Shown piece by piece: positions 1 through 8,259 of a DNA stretch of 64,000 nt. The stretch's first letter is position 1. The number at the start of each line of letters is the position of its first letter. The stretch spans positions 1 to 64,000 of the forward strand of contig NZ_JAQOWX010000016.1 in NCBI RefSeq assembly GCF_028462495.1, given 5' to 3'. The notes beneath the pieces are model-generated. The model did not search any database and was not told the origin of the DNA. It saw only the letters and a list, made by a program, of their open reading frames with translations. The stretch comes from Roseateles_E sp005503085 (GTDB lineage: Bacteria > Pseudomonadota > Gammaproteobacteria > Burkholderiales > Burkholderiaceae_C). The translations under genes were made by a program, and so were the position numbers.

Positions 1-598
1 CCTGCTCGGCCGCGCTGCGCTCGCTGGGCCGTGCGCGCGGCGCCCGCCGCAGCAAGGCCAGGCCCAGCAACAGGCCCAGTGCCAGCGCCGCGCTGGTCCA
101 GGCCATGCCGAGCAGCGAGGGCAGCAGGCTGGCGCTGATCACACCGACCAGCGCCAGGCCCTCGCGCCAGGCGACGACGCGGGTCTGCTGCAGGCCGTCG
201 CCGCCCAGCCGCGCGCCCCAGGCCTGGTGCATCACGGCCAGCACGCTATAGCCCAGATAGCTCAGCACCAGCGTCGCCGCGCACCAGCCCAGATAGCCGG
301 CCTGGCTCAGCGTCGGCGGAAAGAACAGCAGCACGAAACCCAGAGCCAGCAGCAGGGCCGCCACCGCCATTGGCGCCAGCGCGCTGCGCCGATTCAGCCA
401 GCGGTCGGCCAGCCGGCCTATCCAGGGGTCGACCAGGGCATCGAACAGCCGGGCGCCCAAGAGCACCGCGCCCAGCGCGGCCAGCGCCACGCCGTACTGC
501 TGCGCATAGTGGGCCGGCAGGGTCACGTACAGCGGCAGCGCGACAAAGGCCAGCGGGAAGCCCAGCGCCCCGTAGCGCAGGCCGTCGAGCGGCTTCAT
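1..598 (-). CDS. GPH/MFS_2-type transporter, 3' end outside window
   Basis: Membrane transporter of the major facilitator superfamily, most like the glycoside-pentoside-hexuronide:cation symporter branch. Reading leftwards from an ATG at 598, the protein starts MKPLDGLRYGALGFPLAFVA and soon carries DALVDPWIGRLADRW, the loop 2-3 signature of that branch. Several hydrophobic helices follow and the frame stays open to the window edge, so only the first ~199 residues are present. The start overlaps the stop of the chalcone-isomerase-like gene by four bases (ATGA), so it is the last gene seen of the operon that begins with the glutathione peroxidase. Substrate unknown; the context suggests a lipid- or stress-related solute. 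Confidence 0.8.
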   Translation of the reverse strand, partial: MKPLDGLRYGALGFPLAFVALPLYVTLPAHYAQQYGVALAALGAVLLGARLFDALVDPWIGRLADRWLNRRSALAPMAVAALLLALGFVLLFFPPTLSQAGYLGWCAATLVLSYLGYSVLAVMHQAWGARLGGDGLQQTRVVAWREGLALVGVISASLLPSLLGMAWTSAALALGLLLGLALLRRAPRARPSERSAAEQ

Positions 599-1107
599 GA
601 GCCGGGCCCTAGCAACCGGCTGCGCAGCGCCGGCTCCGAGGTCTGCGGCGCCAGCCAGATGCCGAAGAACAGGCGGCTGAACAGCGGGTCGGCGATGCGC
701 CGCGACAGCGCGCCGTTGACGAAGAAGTCGGCCCCGACCTCGGGCTCGTGCCGGCCGCTGATGCGGTCGCCGGCCTTGACATCGGGGAAGGCGGCCTCCA
801 TCTCGGTCAGCCAGCGCTGGGCCGTGGTGTCGTCGATCGTCTGCTGGCGGCGCATCTCGAGCAGCGAGCGTTTGGCGATCTCGGCACCCTTCAGGCTGCG
901 CGCGTATTGCAGCTCCAGCGCCAGCGGCGCGGTCCACCACTGCGGCCCCGGCCGGCTCGTGGCCCAGAGCCGGATGTCATAGACCAGCAGGCCGAAGAAG
1001 CGCATCTGCCCCTGGCCTTGTAGCTTCCAGCCGGGCAGCTCGGCGGGCTGGGCCTGGGCGGCCAGCGGCAGCGCGATCAGGGCCAGTGAGGCAAGGCGGC
1101 GGTCCAT
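595..1107 (-). CDS. Chalcone isomerase-like periplasmic protein
   Basis: A 170-residue protein with an N-terminal signal peptide (about residues 1-19, ending AAQAQ) and a single chalcone-isomerase-like domain, recognised from the stretch around MRFFGLLVYDIRLW and the helical core containing LKGAEIAKRSLLEMRRQQ. Bacterial members of this family are not flavonoid enzymes. They usually sit beside CFA synthase and DUF1365 genes, as here, and may bind fatty acids (family inference). It lies one base downstream of the CFA-synthase-like gene and overlaps the transporter start by four bases, so it is part of the same transcript. Confidence 0.8.
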   Translation of the reverse strand: MDRRLASLALIALPLAAQAQPAELPGWKLQGQGQMRFFGLLVYDIRLWATSRPGPQWWTAPLALELQYARSLKGAEIAKRSLLEMRRQQTIDDTTAQRWLTEMEAAFPDVKAGDRISGRHEPEVGADFFVNGALSRRIADPLFSRLFFGIWLAPQTSEPALRSRLLGPGS

Positions 1108-1108
1108 C

Positions 1109-2323
1109 TCAGTCCCTGATCAGGGTGAACTGCATCACATCGGTGCTGCCGGTCGCAAAAGCCGCCTCGCAATAGGCGAGGTAGAACTCCCACAAGCGTA
1201 TGAAGCGGGTGTCGAAGCCCTGCTTGCGCACCTCGGCATCGCGCTGCATGAAGTCTTCGCGCCAGCGCCGCAGCGTCTCGGCATAGTCGGCGCCGAAGGC
1301 CAGCTCGTTGACGACGCGCAGCCCCGCCTTGGCCGCCTGGGCGCGGAACTGGCTCGGGCTGGGCAGCATGCCGCCGGGGAAGATGTACTGCTGGATGAAG
1401 TCGCTGGAGCGGGTGTAGCGCTCGAACAGATCGTCGCGGATCGTGATGCTCTGGATGCAGGCGCGGCCGCCGGGCTTGAGCTTGTCGTGCACGCATCTGA
1501 AGTAGCCCTCCCAGTACTCGCGGCCGACCGCCTCGAACATCTCGATCGAGACGATGGCATCGAAGGCCGGGTCGGCGATGTCGCGATAGTCCTGGAAGCG
1601 CAGCTCGGCGGCCAGGCCGGCGCGCTGCAGCCTGTCCTGTCCCCAGGCCAGCTGTTCGCTGGACAGCGTGACGCCGGTCAGCTTCGCGCCGAAGTCACGC
1701 GCCGCACACTCGGCCAGCGCGCCCCAGCCGCAGCCGATCTCCAGCACGCGCTGGCCGGACAAGACCTGGCACTCATTGAGCGCGCGGCGCATCTTGGCCT
1801 GCTGCGCCTCGGGCAGCGGCCGGCGCCGGTCGCCCTCGAACCAGGCGCTCGAGTAGTTCATCGTCGGGTCCAGCCAGAGCCGGTAGAAATCGTTGCCGAG
1901 GTCGTAGTGGGCGTGGATGTTCTTGCGGCTGCCGGCGCGGTTGTTGCGGTTGAGCCAGTGCTTGAGCCGGTAGGCCAGCGCGCCCCACCAGCGACCATAG
2001 ACCACGGCCTCCAGCGCCTCGCGGTTGCGGATGAAGAGTTCCATCAGCGCGCACAGATCGGGCGTGCTCCAGTGGCCGGCCACATAGCTCTCGGCGAAGC
2101 CGATGTCGCCGCTCTTCAGCGCGGCGCCGCAGACGGCCCAGTTGCGGATGCGCAGCGCGGCGCGCGGGCCCTCGGCGCCGCCGAAGTGCGCCGAGCTGCC
2201 GTCGGGCAGTTGCACATCCAGGCTGCCGTGCTGCAGCCGGGCCAGCAGCTTGAACACGGTGCGTGCGGCTGCGGGTGCGCTGCCCGGCAGGCTGAACGAG
2301 GAGGTGAGCGTGGAGGAGTTCAT
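1109..2323 (-). CDS. cfa: Cyclopropane-fatty-acyl-phospholipid synthase-family methyltransferase
   Basis: SAM-dependent enzyme that modifies the double bond of unsaturated acyl chains in membrane phospholipids (cyclopropanation or methylation). The SAM-binding glycine motif VLEIGCGWGALAE is present, preceded by the family signature HYDLGNDFYRLWLDPTMNYS and followed by SIEMFEAVG. The ATG at 2323 is preferred to one at 2398 because the longer form would overlap the upstream DUF1365 gene by 64 bases, while the shorter one leaves an 11-base gap. The length of 404 residues fits the family. Adjacent FAD oxidoreductase and DUF1365 genes resemble clusters that make methylated or furan fatty acids under singlet-oxygen stress, so the product may not be a simple cyclopropane. 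Confidence 0.88.
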   Translation of the reverse strand: MNSSTLTSSFSLPGSAPAAARTVFKLLARLQHGSLDVQLPDGSSAHFGGAEGPRAALRIRNWAVCGAALKSGDIGFAESYVAGHWSTPDLCALMELFIRNREALEAVVYGRWWGALAYRLKHWLNRNNRAGSRKNIHAHYDLGNDFYRLWLDPTMNYSSAWFEGDRRRPLPEAQQAKMRRALNECQVLSGQRVLEIGCGWGALAECAARDFGAKLTGVTLSSEQLAWGQDRLQRAGLAAELRFQDYRDIADPAFDAIVSIEMFEAVGREYWEGYFRCVHDKLKPGGRACIQSITIRDDLFERYTRSSDFIQQYIFPGGMLPSPSQFRAQAAKAGLRVVNELAFGADYAETLRRWREDFMQRDAEVRKQGFDTRFIRLWEFYLAYCEAAFATGSTDVMQFTLIRD

Positions 2324-2334
2324 GGACGGGCTGC

Positions 2335-3096
2335 TTAGCGGGTCAGAAACCGGGTCGGTGCGGCGGGTTTGCCGAAGAAAGGGGTGCGCTTGAGCCACAG
2401 GCGCAAGGCCTGCCAGTGGATGCGGGCCATCAGCATCAGGCTGAAGGCCGGGTGGGCGAAGAAGGCCGCGCGCGCGCTGCAGCGGGTCAGCGGCTGCAGC
2501 TGGCCGGAGATGCTGGTTGTCAGCAGCGGCCCCTGCTCGTCCTCATGCGCGATGCGTGCAACCGTGCGCATGCCGGTGTGCAGGAAGCGGAAGCGGTAGC
2601 GGCCCGCGACCCGGCAAAAGGGCGAGACATGGAAGACCTTGGCGGCGCTCAGCTCGCGGCCATAGGCCAGCTCGGGCCCGGCCAGCAGATAGCAGTGGCG
2701 CTCGCCAAAGGTGTTGTTGACCTCGACGACGATGGCGGCCAGGCTCTCGTCCGCACGGTGGCAGTACCAGAAGCTGACCGGCTTGAAGGCATAGCCCAGC
2801 ACGCGCGGGAAGCAATGCAGCCAGACCTCGCCATCGGCATCCGTGATGCCCTCGCAGGCCAGCAGCCCATCGAGCCAGGCCAGCGCGTCGGGGCCACCGT
2901 CGCCGTGGTCGGCATCGTGAAAGCTCAGCCAGCCCCAGCTGTTGCGGTTCAGCGCCGCGCAGGCCTGCGCGCGCAGCGCGCGCATCGGCAGCATCAGGAA
3001 GTAGCTGGCATAGCTGAAGCGGTGCGGCCGCGGGCGCAGTCGGCCGTGGTGCACCGGGCCGTGTGCTATCAGGGCCTGGGTCGGCCAGGTCTTCAT
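2335..3096 (-). CDS. DUF1365 family protein
   Basis: Conserved protein of unknown biochemical role that nearly always sits between an FAD-dependent amine-oxidase-like protein and a CFA synthase, as here. Family hallmarks include the N-terminal GPVHHGRLRPRPHRFSYASY, the central GYAFKPVSFWYCH and the later FHVSPFC. The ATG at 3096 overlaps the upstream stop by four bases (ATGA), indicating translational coupling; an upstream in-frame start at 3123 would extend into the previous gene. Probably cytosolic or membrane-associated and involved in acyl-chain modification (inference from conserved neighbourhood). Confidence 0.85.
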   Translation of the reverse strand: MKTWPTQALIAHGPVHHGRLRPRPHRFSYASYFLMLPMRALRAQACAALNRNSWGWLSFHDADHGDGGPDALAWLDGLLACEGITDADGEVWLHCFPRVLGYAFKPVSFWYCHRADESLAAIVVEVNNTFGERHCYLLAGPELAYGRELSAAKVFHVSPFCRVAGRYRFRFLHTGMRTVARIAHEDEQGPLLTTSISGQLQPLTRCSARAAFFAHPAFSLMLMARIHWQALRLWLKRTPFFGKPAAPTRFLTR

Positions 3097-4511
3097 GTGC
3101 CTGCCCTGGTGGTGGCGGCCCAACTGGCCATCAGGCGCTGCGCCACCGTCAGGCCCGAGAGCAGGCCGTCCTCATGGAATCCGTAACGCGTCCAGGCGCC
3201 GCAGAACCACAGCCCGCCCTGACCCTGGATCTCGCCCAGGCGTTGCTGGGCCCGGGTGGCGGCATGGTCGAAGACCGGGTGCGCATAGTCATACTCGCCC
3301 AGCACCTGCTCGGCCCGGGGCTCGCGCACCGGATTCAGCGAGACGACCACCGGCTGCTGCCAGGGCAGGGGCTGCAATCGGTTGAGCAGATAGTGCAGGC
3401 AGACGGCCTGCTGCTCTTGCCGGCCGCCGCCGTGTTCGTAGTTCCAGGCCGCCCAGGCGCGGCGGCGGCGCGGCAGTAGCGCGGTGTCGGTATGCAGCAC
3501 AGCGCGGTTGCGGTGATAGCCGATGGCGCCGAGGATCTGGCGCTCGGCCGGCGCGGCCTCGCTCAGCAGGCGCAGCGACTGATCGCTGTGCGTGGCCAGC
3601 ACCACCGCGTCAAAGCGCTCGCTGCCATGCGCGGTGGCCAGCTGCACACCGCCGTCGGGCAGGCGGCGCACCGCAGTGACGGGCGTGTTGAGGCGGCGGT
3701 CGGCGATGCGCGGCAGCAGCCGGTCCACATAGTGGCGGGCGCCGCCGCGCACCGTGAACCATTGCGGCCGGTTCGTCACCTGCAGCAGGCCGTGGTTGTG
3801 GCAGAAACGGATCAGCGTGCTGATCGGGAAGCTCAGCATCTGCGCGGTCGGGCAGGACCAGATGCAGGCGACCATGGGCAGCAGATACCAGTCGCGGAAC
3901 TCGGGGCCGAAACGCTGCTCGTCGAGAAAGGCCGCGATCGGCTGGGCCAGCGCGGCCTCGCTGCCTTGCTCGGCGAGTGCTGTCGTCAGCTGATTGAAGC
4001 GCAGCAGGTCCTTGAGCATGCGCCAGAAAGCTGGCCGCGCCAGATTGCGGCGCTGCGCGAACACGGTGTTCAGATTGCTGCCGCTCCACTCGAGATCCTG
4101 TTTCGGCAGCTGCACCGAGAAGGACATCTCGCTGGCCGCCGTCTGCACACCCAGCTGCGCGAACAGCTGGATCAGCAGCGGATAGGTGCGCTCGTTGAAG
4201 ACCAGAAAACCGGTGTCGACCGCGCAGTGCTGCCCCTGCAGCTCGACGTCGACGCTGTGGGTGTGGCCGCCGAAGTAGTCGCCGGCCTCGAACAGGCTCA
4301 CCTGGGCCTGGCTGCTCAGCGCCCAGGCGGCCGACAGCCCGCTGATGCCCGAGCCGACCACCGCGATGCGTCGCTGCGACCCGGCCGGCGCGGCGCCCGG
4401 CTGGCTCAGGCCGGCGAGAAAAGGGGCCAGCGTCTCGGCGTGGGCGGCCGCGCCCAGCGGTTGGCGCCGCAAATGAAGAGGGCTTCCGCCTGCGACGGAA
4501 GCCCCGGACAT
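3093..4511 (-). CDS. FAD-dependent amine oxidase-like oxidoreductase
   Basis: NAD/FAD-binding oxidoreductase of the flavin amine oxidase fold. The Rossmann motif RRIAVVGSGISGLSAAWAL is followed by FEAGDYFGGHTHSVDVE, and near the C-terminus by GQGGLWFCGAWTRYGFHEDG, the second FAD contact. In related clusters this protein is proposed to desaturate a methylated acyl chain before or after the CFA-type methyltransferase. The start is uncertain. The frame is open back to 4823, but residues before about 4511 have mixed codon use and no recognisable domain, so I place the start at the ATG at 4511. No good ribosome site is visible for either choice. It is the second gene of the operon, after the peroxidase. 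Confidence 0.85.
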   Translation of the reverse strand: MSGASVAGGSPLHLRRQPLGAAAHAETLAPFLAGLSQPGAAPAGSQRRIAVVGSGISGLSAAWALSSQAQVSLFEAGDYFGGHTHSVDVELQGQHCAVDTGFLVFNERTYPLLIQLFAQLGVQTAASEMSFSVQLPKQDLEWSGSNLNTVFAQRRNLARPAFWRMLKDLLRFNQLTTALAEQGSEAALAQPIAAFLDEQRFGPEFRDWYLLPMVACIWSCPTAQMLSFPISTLIRFCHNHGLLQVTNRPQWFTVRGGARHYVDRLLPRIADRRLNTPVTAVRRLPDGGVQLATAHGSERFDAVVLATHSDQSLRLLSEAAPAERQILGAIGYHRNRAVLHTDTALLPRRRRAWAAWNYEHGGGRQEQQAVCLHYLLNRLQPLPWQQPVVVSLNPVREPRAEQVLGEYDYAHPVFDHAATRAQQRLGEIQGQGGLWFCGAWTRYGFHEDGLLSGLTVAQRLMASWAATTRAGT

Positions 4512-4824
4512 AAAAGAGGTTGCAAGACGCCCCGAAGCCAACGAGGGAGGGAGGGAGGAGGAGGAGAAGGGCTCCGGGATTTCGACCTCTTCGCAGAGGC
4601 GATCTTGCGACCTAAATTCTGGTTTGACTTTAGCGCTTTGACGCGCGGCTGAGAACAGTTGTTTTGCAGACTCCTCCAAGACCTGCGGCCACAACGGTGT
4701 TGCCAAGCTTTTGTAACCGCTGAACGAGGGCTTGGCGGCGAGTTCCGCTGCACTGTCCCCGGTAGTGGGTACAAGTGCTGCGGGCGATACAACAGTCATG
4801 GACATGGGGCGGGTTCCGGCCATT
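4512..4824 (-). other. Open-frame leader or optional N-terminal extension of the FAD oxidoreductase
   Basis: The oxidoreductase frame continues upstream without a stop to an ATG at 4823, directly abutting the peroxidase stop. Third codon positions here are much less GC-biased than in the neighbouring genes, and a run of TCC codons (about 4547-4565) looks low-complexity. It may be an untranslated intercistronic spacer with its own promoter, or a poorly conserved extension. TTGTA motifs occur near 4770-4797 on the minus strand and could be regulator contacts. Nothing in the sequence settles the choice. Confidence 0.4.
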
Positions 4825-5382
4825 TCAAGGCTTGGCGAGCAGGCGTTCGAGCTCGAGCGTGAAGGGCCGGCTCAGCGGATCGGTGGCCGAGGCATAGCTC
4901 AGCACCTCGGCGCCATCACGGGCCACCAGGTATTTGTGGAAGTTCCACTTCGGCGCCTGGCCGCTGCGCTTGGCGAGGTCGAGGATCAGACCGTTGCTGT
5001 CGGACTTGCCGGCGCTCAGGCTGGTCTTGCTGAACATCGGGAACTTGACGTTGAAGGTGTTCTCGCAGAACTCGGCGATCTCCTTGTTGCTGCCACCCTC
5101 CTGATTGAAGTCATTGGACGGAAAGCCCAGCACCACCAGACCGCGCGGGCCATAGCGCTGCGACAAGGTCTCCAGCGCCTTGTACTGGCCGGTGAAGCCG
5201 CAGAAGCTGGCGGTGTTGACCACCAGCAGCACCTTGCCGGCGTACTGGCACAGCGGCTGCGGCTTCTCATCCTGCAGGCGCGGCATCTCGCGCTGCAGCA
5301 GGGCCGGGCAGCTCTGGCCCCAGGCGCTGCCCAGGCCCAGCAGCAGGCCGGTGGCGATGGACAATGCGAGTCGTCTGTTCAT
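4825..5382 (-). CDS. Periplasmic glutathione peroxidase-family protein
   Basis: Thiol peroxidase of the glutathione peroxidase family with a cleavable signal peptide (residues 1-22, ending SAWGQ), so it should act in the periplasm on lipid or hydrogen peroxides. The catalytic cysteine is Cys61 in NTASFCGFTGQY, with the partner Gln94 (FPSNDFNQEGG) and Trp146-Asn147 (KWNFHK), so the catalytic tetrad is complete. It uses Cys rather than Sec, and is therefore probably thioredoxin-dependent. First gene of the minus-strand operon and divergent from the CarH/LitR regulator, which fits a role against photo-oxidative lipid damage. Confidence 0.88.
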   Translation of the reverse strand: MNRRLALSIATGLLLGLGSAWGQSCPALLQREMPRLQDEKPQPLCQYAGKVLLVVNTASFCGFTGQYKALETLSQRYGPRGLVVLGFPSNDFNQEGGSNKEIAEFCENTFNVKFPMFSKTSLSAGKSDSNGLILDLAKRSGQAPKWNFHKYLVARDGAEVLSYASATDPLSRPFTLELERLLAKP

Positions 5383-5404
5383 TGTTTGTCCTAGTCAAAT
5401 CGAC

Positions 5405-5433
5405 TTGTTACGTCCATACTAAGCCAATATTTT
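5405..5433 (+). promoter_or_regulatory. Candidate sigma-70 promoter of the CarH/LitR gene
   Basis: TTGTTA at 5405-5410 and TATTTT at 5428-5433 are separated by 17 bases, a good match to a housekeeping promoter reading right towards the regulator. The predicted start, near 5440, lies just before the palindromic operator. Confidence 0.4.
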
Positions 5434-5447
5434 GGTTTTGTCTCATG

Positions 5448-5462
5448 TTTGTCCAAGACAAA
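5448..5462. promoter_or_regulatory. Perfect dyad, candidate CarH/LitR operator
   Basis: TTTGTC-CAA-GACAAA is a perfect 6-bp inverted repeat with a 3-base centre. Two more TTTGTC half-sites lie at 5437-5442 and 5385-5390, the latter within an imperfect dyad ending in CAAA. MerR-family photoreceptors bind clustered half-sites of this kind in the intergenic region they share with their targets. Confidence 0.5.
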
Positions 5463-5496
5463 TTATTCAATCGCAAGCAAATCCTCGGGATCACGC

Positions 5497-6417
5497 ATGG
5501 CTGAGTCGCCGGTCTTGCTGGGCATCACCGCCGTCGAGCGGGATACCGGCATCAGCAAGGACAGCCTGCGCATCTGGGAGCGTCGCTACCAGTTCCCGCA
5601 GCCGCTGCGCGATGCGCTGGGCGAGCGCGCCTACCCGCCCGAGCAGGTGGCGAAGCTGCGCCTGATCAAGCGCTTGCTGGACCTGGGCCACCGCGCCGGG
5701 CGCCTGGTGCCGGCCGATGTCCTCAGCCTGCAATCGCTGCTTGACCAGGCGCAGCAGCAGGCCCGGCTGGCCGGCCCGGCGGCGGCCGAGCTGCAGCCTT
5801 TCATCGATGCCTTGCGAGTTCATGATGTCGACGGCCTGCGCCGCATGCTGGCGCAGGCGCTGCTGCGCTCGGGGCTGGGGGAGGGGGTGGTGTCACTCAT
5901 CGCCCCCTTGACTACGCAGGTGGGCGAGCTTTGGATGCGCGGCGAGCTGCAGGTGTTTGAGGAACACATCTACAGCGAGTCGGTGCAGCTGGTGCTGCGC
6001 CAGGCCATCCAGGCGGTGCCGCAGCTGGCGCGGGCCGAGCGGCCGCGGGTGCTCTTGACCACCTTGCCGGGCGAACAGCACGGCCTGGGCCTGCTGATGG
6101 CCGAGGCCCTGCTGGCGCTGGAGGGCTGCCAATGCCTGTCGCTGGGCGTGCAGACGCCGCTGGGCGACATCGTGCTGGCGGCCGCCGCCCACCGCTCGGA
6201 TATCGTGGCCCTGAGCTTCAGCGGCTATTTGGCGGCCGGCCCGGTGGCCGAGGCGCTGGCCGAGCTGCGCGGGCGCCTGCCGGCCGCGCTCGAGCTCTGG
6301 GCCGGCGGCAATAGCGCCGCGCTGCAAAAGCGCAGCCCCCATACTGGGCTGCTGCATATCGCCGATCTCGCGGCCATCGGGCCGCAGGTGCAGCGCTGGC
6401 GGGCGGGCCGGGCATAA
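5497..6417 (+). CDS. litR: MerR-family B12-dependent photoreceptor regulator (CarH/LitR type)
   Basis: Transcriptional repressor with an N-terminal MerR helix-turn-helix (residues ~7-70: TGISKDSLRIWERRYQFP) and a C-terminal cobalamin-binding module. Two signatures point to an adenosylcobalamin light sensor: W146-x9-E156-H157, characteristic of CarH/LitR, and E193-x-H195-xx-G198, the ExHxxG motif whose His is the lower cobalt ligand. In characterised relatives a dark AdoCbl-bound oligomer represses DNA and light breaks it up. I use the ATG at 5497; a TTG at 5449 is in frame but falls inside the candidate operator. Divergent from the peroxidase/CFA operon, its likely target. No other photoreceptor gene is seen. 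Confidence 0.87.
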   Translation: MAESPVLLGITAVERDTGISKDSLRIWERRYQFPQPLRDALGERAYPPEQVAKLRLIKRLLDLGHRAGRLVPADVLSLQSLLDQAQQQARLAGPAAAELQPFIDALRVHDVDGLRRMLAQALLRSGLGEGVVSLIAPLTTQVGELWMRGELQVFEEHIYSESVQLVLRQAIQAVPQLARAERPRVLLTTLPGEQHGLGLLMAEALLALEGCQCLSLGVQTPLGDIVLAAAAHRSDIVALSFSGYLAAGPVAEALAELRGRLPAALELWAGGNSAALQKRSPHTGLLHIADLAAIGPQVQRWRAGRA

Positions 6418-6446
6418 AATCGGCCCCGACCAACCGAGGACGGATC

Positions 6447-7307
6447 ATGCTTTATCCCGAACTTTTCAAGCAGTTGGAAGCGGTGCGCTGGAATATGGAC
6501 ACGGACATCCCCTGGGACAAGTTCGACACCGAGCGACTCAGCGACGATCAGGCGCGCACCATCAAGATGAACGCGATCACCGAGTGGGCGGCGCTGCCGG
6601 CCACCGAGATGTTTCTGCGCGACAACCGTGATGACAGCGACTTCTCGGCCTTCATGAGCGTCTGGTTCTTCGAGGAGCAGAAGCACTCGCTGGTGCTGAT
6701 GGAGTATCTGCGGCGCTTCCGTCCCGATATGGTGCCCACCGAGGATGAGCTGCACGAGGTGCGCTTCGACTTCGACCCGGCGCCGGCGCTGGAGACGCTG
6801 ATGCTGCATTTCTGCGGCGAGATCCGGCTGAACCACTGGTACCGGCGCGCGGCCGAGTGGCATACCGAGCCGGTCATCAAGGCGATCTATGAAACCCTGG
6901 CGCGTGACGAGGCCCGCCATGGCGGCGCCTATCTGCGCTATATGAAGCGGGCGATGAGCAAGTTCGGCGACGAGGCCCGGGCCGCGTTTGCCAAGGTGGG
7001 GGTGTTGATGGCCAGCGCGCGCCGCACGGCCCAGGCCCTGCACCCCTCCAATCTGCGGGTCAACGCCGCGCTGTTCCCGCGCGACACCATTCAGAGCCGC
7101 GTGCCCGACCCCGAGTGGCTGGAGCACTGGCTGGACAAGCAGATCCAGTTCGACGCGGTCTGGGAGAACAAGGTGGTGGAGCGCATCCTCCACAATATGA
7201 GCCTGCTGATGGAGCGCAGCTTCGCTAGCGTGCAGGAGCTCAACCGCTTCCGCAAGGAGATGGCGGCCAAGGTGGCCGCCGCAGCGGCCGGGCCGCAGAC
7301 GGCCTGA
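6447..7307 (+). CDS. Ferritin-like diiron-site protein
   Basis: A 286-residue four-helix-bundle protein with the carboxylate/histidine pattern of a diiron centre: EEQKH at residues 76-80, Glu125 in GEIRLNHW, and DEARH at 154-158. Such proteins are oxidases, oxygenases or iron-storage-like. The spacing resembles acyl or ring-modifying diiron enzymes more than true ferritin. It starts 29 bases after the regulator and probably shares its transcript, which ends in the terminator at 7314. Being next to the photoreceptor and the fatty-acid operon suggests an oxidative step in the same response. Substrate unknown. Confidence 0.75.
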   Translation: MLYPELFKQLEAVRWNMDTDIPWDKFDTERLSDDQARTIKMNAITEWAALPATEMFLRDNRDDSDFSAFMSVWFFEEQKHSLVLMEYLRRFRPDMVPTEDELHEVRFDFDPAPALETLMLHFCGEIRLNHWYRRAAEWHTEPVIKAIYETLARDEARHGGAYLRYMKRAMSKFGDEARAAFAKVGVLMASARRTAQALHPSNLRVNAALFPRDTIQSRVPDPEWLEHWLDKQIQFDAVWENKVVERILHNMSLLMERSFASVQELNRFRKEMAAKVAAAAAGPQTA

Positions 7308-7313
7308 ACTCAG

Positions 7314-7343
7314 AAAGCCCGCAGCAGCGGGCTTTGTTTTTTT
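7314..7343 (+). terminator. Intrinsic terminator after the ferritin-like gene
   Basis: AAAGCCCGC-AGCA-GCGGGCTTT forms a 9-bp stem with a 4-base loop and is followed by G and seven T. It separates two convergent operons. Confidence 0.85.
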
Positions 7344-7359
7344 CGCGAGCCGTTCTTGA

Positions 7360-8247
7360 TCAGGGCCGGCTGCGGCGCAGCACCAGCAGCCCGAAGCAGG
7401 CCGCCGCCACCAGCAGGCCGCCCAGCAGATGGGGCGACGCCAGGTTCTGCAGCGCCGCCAGCGAGTCCTGCAGCGCCCAGCGGGCCACGCCGCCGCCGAA
7501 CTCGGCGACGCCGCCGCTCGAGTGGCGCAGCGCGTCGAGTTCGCCCTCGTGGTTGGTGAAGGCCGTCCCCGCACCCTCCGCCTGCGCGCCCAGCAGATTC
7601 CAGACGATGGGGTTGCCGTAGACCTTGTTCAGCACATTGCCGCCGATCACGACCGCGGCGATCACCACCGGCACCCCCCAGCGCTTGAGCCAGGCCGAGG
7701 CCGCCATCAGGATCATGAACAGCGGGGATAACCACAAGCTCATCAGCACCAGGCCCAGGGCCAGGCGCGCCAGGCCGGCCAGGCCGGCCGCCAGCAGGGC
7801 TACCCAGGACACATCGGCCAGCGCAGCGAGGCCGCCCAGCTTGACGACGACGCCGGCCGCAATCACCAGGCCCAGCACGCTGCCCACCAGCAGGGCCAGC
7901 AGCGGCAGCAGCAACACATGCATCACCAGGGTCGCGCCTATGCTCTCGCCATGGCCGGCCGGCAGCGAGAGCCAGAACTCGATCGAGCGGTCCTGCCTGT
8001 CGCGCCGCGCCAGGCCGGGCAGCTGCAGCATCACCGCGCCCCAGCTGAGGCCGGTGACGGCCACGGCGCACAGGGCGGTGGCCACGGCGGCCAGGGCCAG
8101 CGGTGAGAGCTCGGCCATCTCGAGCTCGACCTGGCCGAAGGGCAGCAGGGCCAGAAAGATCGCCGGCGGCAGCAGCATCACCAGCAGCCAGCCCTGGCGG
8201 TGCTGCATCCACTCGCGCAGCATCAGGGTTTGAAAGCGTGTCCACAT
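7360..8247 (-). CDS. ABC transporter membrane subunit (ABC-2 type)
   Basis: A 295-residue permease with about six hydrophobic segments, starting MWTRFQTLMLREW, a typical amphipathic start of ABC-2 permeases. A large extracytoplasmic loop lies near residues 205-255. It follows the ATPase gene by 12 bases, and both follow a YtrA-type GntR regulator. In Gram-positive relatives (YtrABCDEF-like) such exporters respond to envelope stress or antibiotics; the substrate here is unknown. Confidence 0.78.
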   Translation of the reverse strand: MWTRFQTLMLREWMQHRQGWLLVMLLPPAIFLALLPFGQVELEMAELSPLALAAVATALCAVAVTGLSWGAVMLQLPGLARRDRQDRSIEFWLSLPAGHGESIGATLVMHVLLLPLLALLVGSVLGLVIAAGVVVKLGGLAALADVSWVALLAAGLAGLARLALGLVLMSLWLSPLFMILMAASAWLKRWGVPVVIAAVVIGGNVLNKVYGNPIVWNLLGAQAEGAGTAFTNHEGELDALRHSSGGVAEFGGGVARWALQDSLAALQNLASPHLLGGLLVAAACFGLLVLRRSRP

Positions 8248-8259
8248 GATTCTTGCTCC

